Shown: in pieces, positions 47,001-55,990 of the stretch
How the letters are laid out: each line of letters starts with the position of its first letter
Position numbering within the stretch: position 1 is the stretch's first letter
NCBI GenBank assembly: GCA_021773395.1
Contig: JAJFKB010000005.1
Coordinates: 39,718 to 103,717, forward strand
DNA: 64,000 nucleotides
Direction of reading: 5' to 3'
DNA from: Gammaproteobacteria bacterium
GTDB taxonomy: Bacteria; Pseudomonadota; Gammaproteobacteria; Pseudomonadales; IMCC2047
The notes under the pieces: model-generated
Database searches by the model: none
Told to the model about the DNA's origin: nothing
The model's input: only the letters and a program-made list of their open reading frames with translations
Program-made: the position numbers and the translations under genes

Positions 47001-48833
47001 ATGACAGGCCAGTATGCTAAACCGAAAGATATTGAAACGATACCCGGTACTGAAGGATGGGAGCGCATGTATCCGTACCAATATCAGTTTGTAACCGACG
47101 ATCCTGAGCGCCAGAAATATGAGGAAGAGTCATTTTGGTTCTATGATGGACTGCATTACCCGGAGCCGGTTTATCCCTTTGATATGATCTGGGATGAGGC
47201 CTGGTATTTGGCGCTCTCTCAGTTTAATACCCGTATTTTTTCGGTGCCGCCAGTATTTGGTGTGGATCACCGTATCATTAATGGCTATCCCTACATCTCA
47301 CCAGTTGCAGTCAAAGATCCTGCCGTAGTCGAGGAGCGCATCGGCCATTTCATGGAGCGTGCTGGCTACTATTATGAAAATTGGGATGAGTTGGAAGCCA
47401 AATGGGAAGGCAAGATGCGCGAAACGATCGACAAGTTGGAGAAGCTTGAGATTGCGCCGCTACCAGAATTGGAAGATATCCAGGTGGTGAAAGATGGTCT
47501 GGGCGAATCCAAAGGCTACCATTTGCTGAAGTCTTACGATCAGTTGATCGATCTGGGCATTCAATGCTGGCAGTACCACTTTGAATTCCTCAATCTGGGT
47601 TATGCCGCCTATGTGACCTTTCTGGATTTTTGCCAACGCCTGTTTCCAGATATTCCGGTGCAGCGAGTTACCCAGATGGTTGGGGGTATCGATGTCATCA
47701 TGTATCAGCCGGATGAAGAGCTGAAAAAACTTGCGCGTCTAGCACTGGAGTTGGGCGTACAGGCGACTCTTCGAGTCAGCACTGATTTTAGCGTTGTCGA
47801 AAAAGCTATGCAGGAAACCGCGCCCGGCAGAGAGTGGTTGATTGCCTTCGAGGAAGCGCGCCACCCCTGGTTTAACGTTTCAACGGGTACTGGCTGGTAT
47901 CACCATGACAAATCCTGGAACGATGACCTCAACGTTCCGCTGTCCTCTATCAGTATGTACGCCGATAAGGCGGAAAAGGGCGAATGCCTGGATCGTCCGA
48001 CCGCAGCGCTTCGAAAGGAGCGGGATGAAATTGTCACTGAATATCGAGCTTTGATAGCAACCGATCAGGATCGGGCGGCTTTTGATCAGCTATTGCAGAC
48101 GGCAAAAACAGTAATGCCCTACGTAGAAAATCACATGTTCTTTGTAGAGCATTGGTTCCATTCGGTGTTCTGGAACAAGGTGCGTGAAGTAGGCGTGATC
48201 ATGAAGGATCATGGCCTGATCAAAGATGTAGAAGATATCTGGTACCTCAAGCGTGGCGAAATTAAGGATGCGTTGTGGGATATGGTCACCGCTTGGGCCA
48301 CTGGCGTGAAGCCGCGTGGTGCCGCAACCTGGCCAAAGGAGATCGAGTGGCGCAAAGGGGTAATGGACAAGTTCCGTGAATGGCGACCAGAAGCTGCGGT
48401 CGGCACTGTGCCCGATGTCATTCAAGAACCGTTTACTGTCGTGCTTTGGGGTGTTACCAGCGAGTCGTTGCAGTCCTGGTCGGAAATTCAGGATATGGAT
48501 GACCTTGACAGTGTGACCTGTTTTAAAGGTTTTGCCGGCAGTCCCGGTATTGTTGAGGGTGTCGCCAGAGTCTGTCGTACGGTTGATGAAATTGCGGGGT
48601 TAAAAGAGGGAGAAATTCTCGTGTCTCCGACCACCTCGCCATCCTGGGCGCCTGTGTTCAGCAAAATTAAAGGTTGTGTTACCGATGTTGGTGGCGTCAT
48701 GAGCCATGCGGCGATTGTTTGTCGCGAATACGGCATGCCTGCGGTTGTTGGTACTGGGCTAGCGACCAAGATTGTTAAAAGCGGTCAGATGATTCGTATA
48801 AATGGTTCGACTGGCGAGATCAATATTATCTAA
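47001..48833 (+). CDS. ppsA: Phenylphosphate synthase subunit PpsA
   Basis: 610 residues from ATG 47001, which has the strong site AGGAGG 7 bp upstream. The protein resembles the central and swivelling parts of PEP synthase. The phospho-carrier motif DVGGVMSHAAIVCREYG lies near the C-terminus, with its His at residue 569 when counted from this start. From memory, His569 is the phosphorylated residue of the Thauera aromatica enzyme; the identical numbering supports start and orthology. Role: with PpsB it transfers the beta-phosphoryl of ATP to phenol, giving phenylphosphate. First gene after the sigma-54 promoter. Confidence 0.92.
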   Translation: MTGQYAKPKDIETIPGTEGWERMYPYQYQFVTDDPERQKYEEESFWFYDGLHYPEPVYPFDMIWDEAWYLALSQFNTRIFSVPPVFGVDHRIINGYPYISPVAVKDPAVVEERIGHFMERAGYYYENWDELEAKWEGKMRETIDKLEKLEIAPLPELEDIQVVKDGLGESKGYHLLKSYDQLIDLGIQCWQYHFEFLNLGYAAYVTFLDFCQRLFPDIPVQRVTQMVGGIDVIMYQPDEELKKLARLALELGVQATLRVSTDFSVVEKAMQETAPGREWLIAFEEARHPWFNVSTGTGWYHHDKSWNDDLNVPLSSISMYADKAEKGECLDRPTAALRKERDEIVTEYRALIATDQDRAAFDQLLQTAKTVMPYVENHMFFVEHWFHSVFWNKVREVGVIMKDHGLIKDVEDIWYLKRGEIKDALWDMVTAWATGVKPRGAATWPKEIEWRKGVMDKFREWRPEAAVGTVPDVIQEPFTVVLWGVTSESLQSWSEIQDMDDLDSVTCFKGFAGSPGIVEGVARVCRTVDEIAGLKEGEILVSPTTSPSWAPVFSKIKGCVTDVGGVMSHAAIVCREYGMPAVVGTGLATKIVKSGQMIRINGSTGEINII

Positions 48834-48842
48834 AAACTCTTG

Positions 48843-48869
48843 GCGCCGGCGAAGCAATATTGCCGGCGC
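48843..48869 (+). repeat. Strong hairpin between ppsA and ppsB
   Basis: Perfect 8-bp arms GCGCCGGC and GCCGGCGC with an 11-base loop, starting 9 bp after the ppsA stop and ending 33 bp before ppsB. No U-tract follows, so it is unlikely to stop transcription fully. It could set the ratio of the two subunits by protecting or processing the mRNA. Confidence 0.6.
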
Positions 48870-48902
48870 AGCGAAGTGCAGTGCAGTAGGAGGAAAGAAA
48901 GT

Positions 48903-49988
48903 ATGAATGTCGATAAGCCTTGGGTCAGCTGGTTTGATGACTGTAGAAGAGAGATGGTTGAGCAGGTGGGTGGCAAGTGTTCGTCTCTCGGTGAGCTAAT
49001 CAATGCGGGAATTCGAGTGCCGCCAGGTTTTGCCATTACGGTAGCAGGGTACGAGCACTTTATGGCACAAAATAAGGTCTTGGATGAGATTGATGTGATG
49101 CTCAAAGGCGTCGATCCACAAGATATTGCGACCTTGGAAGAAATCAGCCTTAAGATACGAAACAAGATTGAGCAGATGCCGATTGATACCGAGTTTGAGG
49201 ATCAGATCGCTGAGTTTTACCGCAAGCTATCGGTACGTTCCTGCATGCCAGCCGTGGCTGTTGCCATACGTTCCAGTGCAACAGCAGAGGATTTGCCTGG
49301 CGCCAGTTTCGCCGGTCAGCAGGACACCTTCCTTTGGGTGCGTGGCATCGATGATGTGTTAGCTCACGTCAGGCGTTGTATTTCCAGCCTGTTTACCGGT
49401 CGTGCCATCGCTTACCGAATTGATATGGGTTTCGATCATCGCCAGGTGGGTATCAGCGTAGGGATTCAGAAGATGGCCAACTCCTTTGCCGCAGGCGTGA
49501 TGTTTACCCTAAACCCAAGTAACGGCGATCGCTCTTCCATTGTCGTGGATTCCAATTTCGGTTTTGGGGAATCGGTGGTTTCCGGCGAGGTAACACCGGA
49601 TCAATTTCGCATTAACAAGGTTTCCATGGAAGTACTTAATCGCGTCATTTCGGACAAAGAGATTTGCTATACCGTCGATCCGAAAACCCAAGTTTCGATA
49701 AAGACCGAAGTGCCGGAAGAGCGCCGCAAGGTGCAATCGGTGACTGACAAAGAGCTGGTTGAGCTGGCGAAATTGGGCAAGCTCATCGAGCAGCACTATG
49801 GCTGCCCCATGGATATCGAGTGGGCGGTCGATAAGGACATGCCGGAGGGCGGTAATATTTTTATTTTACAGGCACGTCCTGAAACTGTCTGGAGTAATAA
49901 AGCAGCGGAAGTGGTTTCGACTGTGGAGGGTTCCTCGGCAATGGATCATATTTTAAGCAGCATGATGGCAGGTAAGAAGGTCAAGTGA
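48903..49988 (+). CDS. ppsB: Phenylphosphate synthase subunit PpsB (ATP-binding)
   Basis: 361 residues, start ATG 48903 with AGGAGG 10 bp upstream. It matches the N-terminal ATP-grasp part of PEP synthase: VGGKCSSLGELINAGIRVPPGFAIT at the start, VAIRSSATAEDLPGASFAG (121-139), and later SNGDRSSIVVDSNFGFGESVVSG and FILQARPETVW. It phosphorylates the carrier His of PpsA. The split of PEP-synthase domains over two proteins is the known design of phenylphosphate synthase. Confidence 0.92.
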   Translation: MNVDKPWVSWFDDCRREMVEQVGGKCSSLGELINAGIRVPPGFAITVAGYEHFMAQNKVLDEIDVMLKGVDPQDIATLEEISLKIRNKIEQMPIDTEFEDQIAEFYRKLSVRSCMPAVAVAIRSSATAEDLPGASFAGQQDTFLWVRGIDDVLAHVRRCISSLFTGRAIAYRIDMGFDHRQVGISVGIQKMANSFAAGVMFTLNPSNGDRSSIVVDSNFGFGESVVSGEVTPDQFRINKVSMEVLNRVISDKEICYTVDPKTQVSIKTEVPEERRKVQSVTDKELVELAKLGKLIEQHYGCPMDIEWAVDKDMPEGGNIFILQARPETVWSNKAAEVVSTVEGSSAMDHILSSMMAGKKVK

Positions 49989-50040
49989 CCTCGTTAGAAC
50001 AGGTCGTACGCTATTACCCCAATCGTCTGGAGAGAGAGAA

Positions 50041-50721
50041 ATGATTGTAAGAAATTGGATGAAACCTAACCCCATTACGGTCGTGAGCGACACGCTGGTG
50101 TCCGAAGCGAAACGTCTACTCGCAGAGAATAACCTGCATGTGTTGCCGGTGTTGGATCATAAAAAACTTCGAGGCTTGATTACCCGAGCAGATTGTTTAC
50201 GTGCCGCGCATTTTGTCAGCAATACGCAAAGCCCTGACGAGTTTGCATTCTTTACTGAACGCCTAAAAGTGAAAGACATAATGGTGCGAAACCCGGCTAC
50301 TATCGACGTAGACGACACCATGGAGCACTGCCTGGAGAAGGGTAAAAAATTGGGTGTGGCTCAGTTTCCGGTGATGGAAAAGGGCGAAGTGGTCGGCATT
50401 ATTTCGGCGAATGAAATCTTTGCGATGGCAGCCAATTTTCTGGGCGCATGGGAAAAACGCAGCGGTATTACCTTGGCACCTATTACGCTGGAGCCCGGTG
50501 TGATTGCAGCAATTTCAGAAATTGTTTCTGCCACCGGTGCCGATGTGCAGGCCATTTACCCCATAGGTAAGGCTGAACCGCCGGACTATAAAGTCAGTAG
50601 CGAGAAAAAGATCATAATCAGGTTTTTAGGTGAAGATCCTGACGTGGTGGCGCAGGCGCTTAAACAAGCCGGCTATAAGGTGGTAGAAACGGTAACTGGG
50701 GCAGCGGATCAGGCTGCTTAG
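50041..50721 (+). CDS. ppsC: Phenylphosphate synthase subunit PpsC (CBS-domain activator)
   Basis: 226 residues. Two CBS domains occur (about 1-60, MKPNPITVVSDTLVSEAKRLL, and 75-135, IMVRNPATIDVDDTMEHCL), followed by an ACT-like region (145-215, GVIAAISEIVSATGADVQAI). In T. aromatica the third protein stimulates synthase activity without being catalytic. It is preceded by GAGAGAG at ATG 50041, 52 bp after ppsB. Confidence 0.9.
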   Translation: MIVRNWMKPNPITVVSDTLVSEAKRLLAENNLHVLPVLDHKKLRGLITRADCLRAAHFVSNTQSPDEFAFFTERLKVKDIMVRNPATIDVDDTMEHCLEKGKKLGVAQFPVMEKGEVVGIISANEIFAMAANFLGAWEKRSGITLAPITLEPGVIAAISEIVSATGADVQAIYPIGKAEPPDYKVSSEKKIIIRFLGEDPDVVAQALKQAGYKVVETVTGAADQAA

Positions 50722-50789
50722 TTATACCAAAGATTGACTAGGCGTTGCAGTTAAGCGCAAAAATTTAAAATCAGAAGAGGAATAACGCT

Positions 50790-52205
50790 ATGGATTTACG
50801 AGATTTTATCAACCGATGCGAGGAAGCCGGCGAACTTAAACGCATAACGGCAGAAGTAGATTGGAATTTAGAACTTTCGCATATTTCCAAATTGACCGAA
50901 GAAAGAAAAGGCCCAGCACTATTATTTGAAAATATCAAAGGTTATGACTCGCCAGTTTTTACTGGGGCTTTCGCGACGGAAAGTCGTTTGGCCATGTCGA
51001 TGGTAATGAATCCAGGCAACTCGCTCTGTGATTCGGCTAAGGAGTGGATGGAAAAAACGATTGATGAGCTCATCCCCTCGAAGGAAGTGTCCGAAGGGCC
51101 AATTTTAGAAAATATAGTGAGCGGTGACGATGTTGATCTGAACATCTTCCCGGTGCCGCATTTCTTCCCGCAAGATGGCGGGCGATATATTGGTACTGCG
51201 ACTTTCCTGGTGATCAAAGATCCTGAGACCGGTAAAGTTAACCTGGGCACTTACCGCATGCAAATGCTCGACGGAAAGCGCTGTGGTGTGCAAATTCTGC
51301 CCGGTAAGCGTGGCATGCGTATTCTTGAAAAATATAGGAAACTGGGTCAAAAGATGCCTGCTGCTGCGGTAATCGGTTGCGATCCATTGATGATGATGGC
51401 GGGTGCGTTGCAACATGAAGGTGCACAAAACCAATACGACATTATTGGCTCGGTTCGTGGCGCACCGTCAGAATATATGCTGGCACCTTTGACCGGATTG
51501 CCGATTCCAGCCGCCGCTGAAATTGTTCTGGAAGGAGAGATTGATCCTAATAACTTCCAGCCGGAAGGCCCATTCGGAGAGTACACCGGTTACTACACAG
51601 ACGAGCTGTACAAGGAAATTAAAAAGCCCTGCCTGGAAGTGAAACAGATTTTACACCGTGATAAACCGATCCTTTGGGCTACCTCTGTCGGTCGTCCGGT
51701 CACAGATGTGCATATGCTCATCTCATTTACCCGAACTGCGATGCTGTGGAGCGATTTAGCAAAGATGAGCATCCCTGGCATCCAATCGGTGAACGTTATG
51801 CCGGAATCTGCAGGCCGGTTCTGGGCTGTTGTCTCAGTAAAAACCCAGTATCCGGGTCACTCCTCTCAAGTGGGTAATGCAGTGATCGCGACCACTACTG
51901 GAAGCTACGGTATTAAGGGTGTGATCGTAGTGGATGAAGATATCGATGCGGATGATATTCAGCGCGTATTCTGGGCACTGGCCTGTCGTTACGATCCGGA
52001 GCGTGGCACTGAGATGATCAAGCGTGGCCGTGCTACGCCGCTCGATCCGGCGCTGGATCCAAACCAGAGCAAACTGATTACTTCACGTATTATTCTCGAT
52101 GCCACTATTCCTTACGAGTGGGATGAGAAGCCAGTGCCGATTTCTCTCGATGAGGAAACCCTGGCAAAAGTGAAATCGCGTTGGAGCGAGTACGGAATCG
52201 ACTAG
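50790..52205 (+). CDS. ppcB: Phenylphosphate carboxylase subunit, UbiD family (PpcB-like)
   Basis: 471 residues, close to the length I recall for the beta subunit of the T. aromatica enzyme; the alpha/beta naming here rests on length and order. It has the prenyl-FMN and substrate residues of UbiD enzymes: Arg in NLGTYRMQ, and the Glu pair in PEGPFGEYTGYY (E259, E264). The metal region FPVPHFFPQDGGRYIGTA is present. Reaction: carboxylation of phenylphosphate to 4-hydroxybenzoate with release of phosphate. It lies 68 bp after ppsC. Confidence 0.85.
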   Translation: MDLRDFINRCEEAGELKRITAEVDWNLELSHISKLTEERKGPALLFENIKGYDSPVFTGAFATESRLAMSMVMNPGNSLCDSAKEWMEKTIDELIPSKEVSEGPILENIVSGDDVDLNIFPVPHFFPQDGGRYIGTATFLVIKDPETGKVNLGTYRMQMLDGKRCGVQILPGKRGMRILEKYRKLGQKMPAAAVIGCDPLMMMAGALQHEGAQNQYDIIGSVRGAPSEYMLAPLTGLPIPAAAEIVLEGEIDPNNFQPEGPFGEYTGYYTDELYKEIKKPCLEVKQILHRDKPILWATSVGRPVTDVHMLISFTRTAMLWSDLAKMSIPGIQSVNVMPESAGRFWAVVSVKTQYPGHSSQVGNAVIATTTGSYGIKGVIVVDEDIDADDIQRVFWALACRYDPERGTEMIKRGRATPLDPALDPNQSKLITSRIILDATIPYEWDEKPVPISLDEETLAKVKSRWSEYGID

Positions 52206-52285
52206 ATTATTTTTTTTTGAGTTGCGCTCTGGCCTGCTGCAATCGGGGCGTAATTCGAAAGGAACTGAATATATAGGAGAAGAGG

Positions 52286-52795
52286 ATGGGAAAGGCAGAA
52301 GATATAAAACTGGTCATTCTTGATGTTGATGGTGTGATGAGTGATGGCCGCATCGTGATTGATGATAACGGCGTGCAGTCGCGCAACTTCGATATCAAAG
52401 ATGGCCTGGGTGTGGTGGCGTTACAGATGTTGGGTGTTGAGGTGGCGATCATCACTTCCAAACGTTCCGGCGCTGTAAGACATCGAGCTGAAGAATTGAA
52501 GATTAAACGTTTCTATGAAGGCATCAGGAAAAAAACCGAAGCCTACGCTGAGATTATCGAAGATATGGGAATCACCGATGATGAAGTCTGTTATGTCGGT
52601 GATGATCTGGTGGATCTGAGCATGATGAAACGCGTCGGACTGCCGGTTGCGGTGGCTGATGCGGTGCCTGATATTTTAGAACATGCCGCTTATGTCACGA
52701 GCGCACGAGGTGGTTATGGTGCGGTGCGTGAAGTAGCGGAAATGATTCTTAAAGCTCAGGGCAAATGGGAAAAGCTATTAACGAAGATTAATTAA
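52286..52795 (+). CDS. ppcD: Phenylphosphate carboxylase subunit PpcD (HAD phosphatase-like)
   Basis: 169 residues. HAD motif I is ILDVDGVMSDGR (Asp13, Asp15), motif II and III parts are ITSKRSGAVRHRAEEL and YVGDDLVDLSMMKRVGLP. It looks like a KdsC-type phosphatase and has the length of the delta subunit (18 kDa) of phenylphosphate carboxylase, thought to remove phosphate from the bound substrate. It sits between the two UbiD-type subunit genes, as expected for the ppc set. Confidence 0.88.
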   Translation: MGKAEDIKLVILDVDGVMSDGRIVIDDNGVQSRNFDIKDGLGVVALQMLGVEVAIITSKRSGAVRHRAEELKIKRFYEGIRKKTEAYAEIIEDMGITDDEVCYVGDDLVDLSMMKRVGLPVAVADAVPDILEHAAYVTSARGGYGAVREVAEMILKAQGKWEKLLTKIN

Positions 52796-52828
52796 ATTCA
52801 TCTTATAAAATGAAGTAGGAGATAAAAA

Positions 52829-54313
52829 ATGAGTGCAATTCTTAAAGATGAGGGCGGAGCAGCAATCGATGCCCCCAAAAGTAACCGTGAGTACATTGAG
52901 CGGTTGATGGAAACAGGTGACTGTGTCCGTATCGAGCAAGAGGTGGATTGGGATAATGAAGCCGGCGCAATCGTGCGTCGTGTCTGTGAGTTAGCTGGAC
53001 CAGCGCCTCTGATGGAAAACATCAAAGATTATCCCGGCTTTAAGTACTTCGGTGCAGCTCTGTCCACCTATCGACGGGTTGCCATTTCCCTGGGCATGGA
53101 TCCGGATACCACGCTGCCGGAAATTGGAAAAGAGTACTTGAAACGAACCAACGCTGAGCCGATAGCTCCTGTTGAAATTGATCGTGCGGCAGCACCCTGT
53201 AAAGAAAACATCCTGATGGGTGATGATGTGGATCTGTGCAAGTTGCCGGTTCCATTGGTTCACGACGGTGATGGTGGGCGTTATATCGGTACCTGGCACG
53301 CGGTTATTACCAAACATCCTATTCGGGGTGACTATAACTGGGGTATGTATCGTCAGATGATGTACGATTCCCGAACCATGTGTGGTGCGGTTTTCCCCTT
53401 CTCTGACCTGGGTAAAACGCTAAGCGAATATTATACGCCACGTGGTGAAACCATGCCTTTCGCCACAGCTATTGGTTTATCGCCACTGGCTGCCATGGCC
53501 GCTTGCGCACCATCGCCGATTCCTGAGTCAGAGTTAACAGGTATGCTGGCTGGTGCTCCAGTCGAGCTGGTTAAGTGTGAAACCAATGATCTGCTTGTTC
53601 CCGCTAATGCAGAAATCATTCTGGAAGGGGAAATTATCCCTGACGTGATGGTGGAAGAAGGACCATTTGGTGAATACACCGGTTATCGTACCTCGCCGCG
53701 TATGCCGCGTGTGACATTCCGCGTTAACTGTATCACTTACCGTAATGCTGCGACTCTGACTATTTCCAACATGGGTGTGCCCATGGATGAAGGGCAGCTA
53801 TTACGTTCCTTCTCGCTGGGGCTGGAGTTAGACAAACTATTGCGTAGTCAGGGTATTCCTATTACTGGCGTATACATGCATCCGCGCTCCACGCACCACA
53901 TGATGATTGTGGGCGTTAAGGTCACTTATGCTGGTGTAGCTCAGCAGATTGCGCAATTGGCATTCGGCAGTAAGTTGGGGCCCTGGTTCCATATGGTGAT
54001 GGTGGTGGATGAGACCATCGATATCTATAACTGGGATGAGGTGTATCACGCCTTCTGTACCCGCTGTAACCCGGAACGCGACATCCATATCTATAAAAAC
54101 ACGACAGGAACGGCACTTTACCCCCACGCCAGTCCGCATGAGCGTAAGCATTCCATTGGCTCCAAGGTTTCCTTTGACTGCACCTGGCCGGTGGACTGGG
54201 ACAAGATCAACGAAGTGCCGACAGTGGTGTCGTTCAAGAATGTATACACCCAGGAAATCCAGGATAAGGTCACTAGTAACTGGGAAGCCTACGGCTTTGC
54301 GCCAGTTAAATAA
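52829..54313 (+). CDS. ppcA: Phenylphosphate carboxylase subunit, UbiD family (PpcA-like)
   Basis: 494 residues with a short N-terminal extension. Catalytic UbiD residues are present: Arg in YNWGMYRQMMY, and the Glu pair in EEGPFGEYTGYR (E277, E282). KLPVPLVHDGDGGRYIGTWH and MHPRSTHHMMIVGVKVTYAG are family blocks. Length and order suggest the alpha subunit. Both UbiD-type subunits keep the R-E-E residues, so neither is obviously a structural partner only. Confidence 0.85.
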   Translation: MSAILKDEGGAAIDAPKSNREYIERLMETGDCVRIEQEVDWDNEAGAIVRRVCELAGPAPLMENIKDYPGFKYFGAALSTYRRVAISLGMDPDTTLPEIGKEYLKRTNAEPIAPVEIDRAAAPCKENILMGDDVDLCKLPVPLVHDGDGGRYIGTWHAVITKHPIRGDYNWGMYRQMMYDSRTMCGAVFPFSDLGKTLSEYYTPRGETMPFATAIGLSPLAAMAACAPSPIPESELTGMLAGAPVELVKCETNDLLVPANAEIILEGEIIPDVMVEEGPFGEYTGYRTSPRMPRVTFRVNCITYRNAATLTISNMGVPMDEGQLLRSFSLGLELDKLLRSQGIPITGVYMHPRSTHHMMIVGVKVTYAGVAQQIAQLAFGSKLGPWFHMVMVVDETIDIYNWDEVYHAFCTRCNPERDIHIYKNTTGTALYPHASPHERKHSIGSKVSFDCTWPVDWDKINEVPTVVSFKNVYTQEIQDKVTSNWEAYGFAPVK

Positions 54314-54335
54314 GTATTAACAGAGGATAAACGAA

Positions 54336-54587
54336 ATGAATAAGTGGGAAGTTTTTGTTGACGATCTATCAGAGCTGTCTGAGGGGGAAGGTTTGGAATT
54401 AACCATCAGAACCTTGAATGACGGTATGCATAAGTATACCTACAAGCGTGTTACAGCAGAGGTATCCAGTTCTTTGGAGCAATATGCGGATAGCTTGCAA
54501 GTGCGTTTTGGTCGCGGTCAACTCAGCGATAAAAAATATTCAATTAACATACTGGGGGAAATTGATCGTTTCCCGAATTACCAGTAA
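54336..54587 (+). CDS. ppcC: Phenylphosphate carboxylase subunit PpcC (small)
   Basis: 83 residues, acidic, start ATG 54336 with AGAGGA 8 bp upstream. MNKWEVFVDDLSELSEGEGLELTIRTL reads as a small beta-rich protein matching the size (10 kDa) of the gamma subunit. It follows ppcA by 22 bp. No motif alone proves the call; position and length carry it. Confidence 0.8.
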   Translation: MNKWEVFVDDLSELSEGEGLELTIRTLNDGMHKYTYKRVTAEVSSSLEQYADSLQVRFGRGQLSDKKYSINILGEIDRFPNYQ

Positions 54588-54608
54588 AGCTTCAATAGAC
54601 CTATAAAG

Positions 54609-54626
54609 GCGGGCGCGTGCGCCCGC
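54609..54626 (+). repeat. Hairpin between ppcC and the third ubiD-like gene
   Basis: GCGGGC and GCCCGC around GCGTGC, 21 bp after ppcC. No U-tract. It divides the core pps/ppc genes from the downstream accessory genes and could lower the expression of the latter. Confidence 0.55.
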
Positions 54627-54641
54627 TTATCGGACAATAAT

Positions 54642-55988
54642 ATGGCATATCAAGACCTACGTGAATTTCTAGCATCGATGGAGGGCGATATACTCCACAT
54701 TGCCACCGAATTTGATCCTAAATTTGAAATGGCCGCGTTACTACACGAGACGCAGTCAGACGGTCGTGTTGTGCTATTTGACAATGTCAAAGGACACCCT
54801 GGTGTCAAGGTGATGGGTAATTTACTGTCGAGTAGAGCACGAATTGCCCGTGCGCTTGGAACAACAGATAAAAAGCTAAATGAAACCTATTTGAACTGTA
54901 AAAAGCATGCTCTGGAGCCAGTAATCTGTGCGGGTCCAGCGCCGGTTAAAGAGGTCATTCATCGTGCCCCGGCTGATGTGTCGGCATTACTGCCAATACT
55001 CACTTATCATGAAAAAGATGCGGCCCCTTTTATCACCTGCGGTCTGGTGATGGCCAAAGATCCGGAAACTGGGCGCAGAGCAATGGGTATCCATCGCATG
55101 ATGTTCAAGGGCGGGAACCGGTTTGGCATATTTCTAGCGAATCCACCGCTGTCATCGTATTTCCAGCAAGCAGAAGAGGAAGGTAGAGCGCTGGAAATTG
55201 CGGTTGCGCTAGGGGTCGATCCCGCGACGTTGCTAGCTGCGGTGGTGAAAGTTGGTTCTACTGGGCCGGATAAGCTAGAAGTTGCTGGTGGCCTAAGGGG
55301 TTTGCCGTTGGAGCTAACGCCAGCGGAGACGGTGGATATTGATGTGTTAGCGCGTGCAGAAATTATTATTGAAGGGCATGTCTTGCCGGGGGTGCGCGAG
55401 CAGGAAGGACCCTTTGGTGAGAGTACGGGCTACTATTTTTCCAATGTCAGTCCAGTGGTGGAAGTGACAGCTATTACCCACCGTAAAGATTTCATCTATG
55501 CGGCTTTATGTCCCTGGACGGTGGACGTGGATAATCTGTTGTCCCTTGCTTCGGGCACGGAGTTATTAGGGCAGTTGCAAAACCAGATTCACGGAGTAGT
55601 GGATTTGGAGCTGATTACCGGTACTTGCGGATTTGCCGCAGTGATAGCGGTAAAGGATTGTCAGCCCACTGATGTGCGGCGTTTGATCCAGCTAGTGTTG
55701 AGTTTGGACTTACGATTAAAGATTGTCACGGTGGTTGATGCTGGAGTTGATATCCGCAATCCGCGTGAAGTGTCCTGGGCGTTAGCGACGCGCTATCAGC
55801 CTGATCGTGACACAGTTTTATTGGACAAGATGGCGGGTTATGTCATTGATCCGTCTGCAGTTGAATCCGGAACTGGTTCAAAAATTGGTTTTGATGCAAC
55901 CCGCGGGCCTGGTGAGCAATTTGATGCTGTCAGCATTCCCGCAGCTGCACAGGCCAAGGCCAAATCAGTTTTGGCGGATAGTTTTTGA
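54642..55988 (+). CDS. Third UbiD-family (de)carboxylase
   Basis: 448 residues, start ATG 54642. It keeps the UbiD catalytic set: Arg in MGIHRMMFKGGNRFG and the Glu pair in REQEGPFGESTGYY (E255, E260). It differs from PpcA and PpcB in length and in having GIHR instead of GxYR. It may carboxylate or decarboxylate a different substrate, such as a hydroxybenzoate or a cresol-type phosphoester, or store prenyl-FMN. Its stop is 2 bp before the RibK-like gene, so the two seem coupled. Confidence 0.88.
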   Translation: MAYQDLREFLASMEGDILHIATEFDPKFEMAALLHETQSDGRVVLFDNVKGHPGVKVMGNLLSSRARIARALGTTDKKLNETYLNCKKHALEPVICAGPAPVKEVIHRAPADVSALLPILTYHEKDAAPFITCGLVMAKDPETGRRAMGIHRMMFKGGNRFGIFLANPPLSSYFQQAEEEGRALEIAVALGVDPATLLAAVVKVGSTGPDKLEVAGGLRGLPLELTPAETVDIDVLARAEIIIEGHVLPGVREQEGPFGESTGYYFSNVSPVVEVTAITHRKDFIYAALCPWTVDVDNLLSLASGTELLGQLQNQIHGVVDLELITGTCGFAAVIAVKDCQPTDVRRLIQLVLSLDLRLKIVTVVDAGVDIRNPREVSWALATRYQPDRDTVLLDKMAGYVIDPSAVESGTGSKIGFDATRGPGEQFDAVSIPAAAQAKAKSVLADSF

Positions 55989-55990
55989 GT

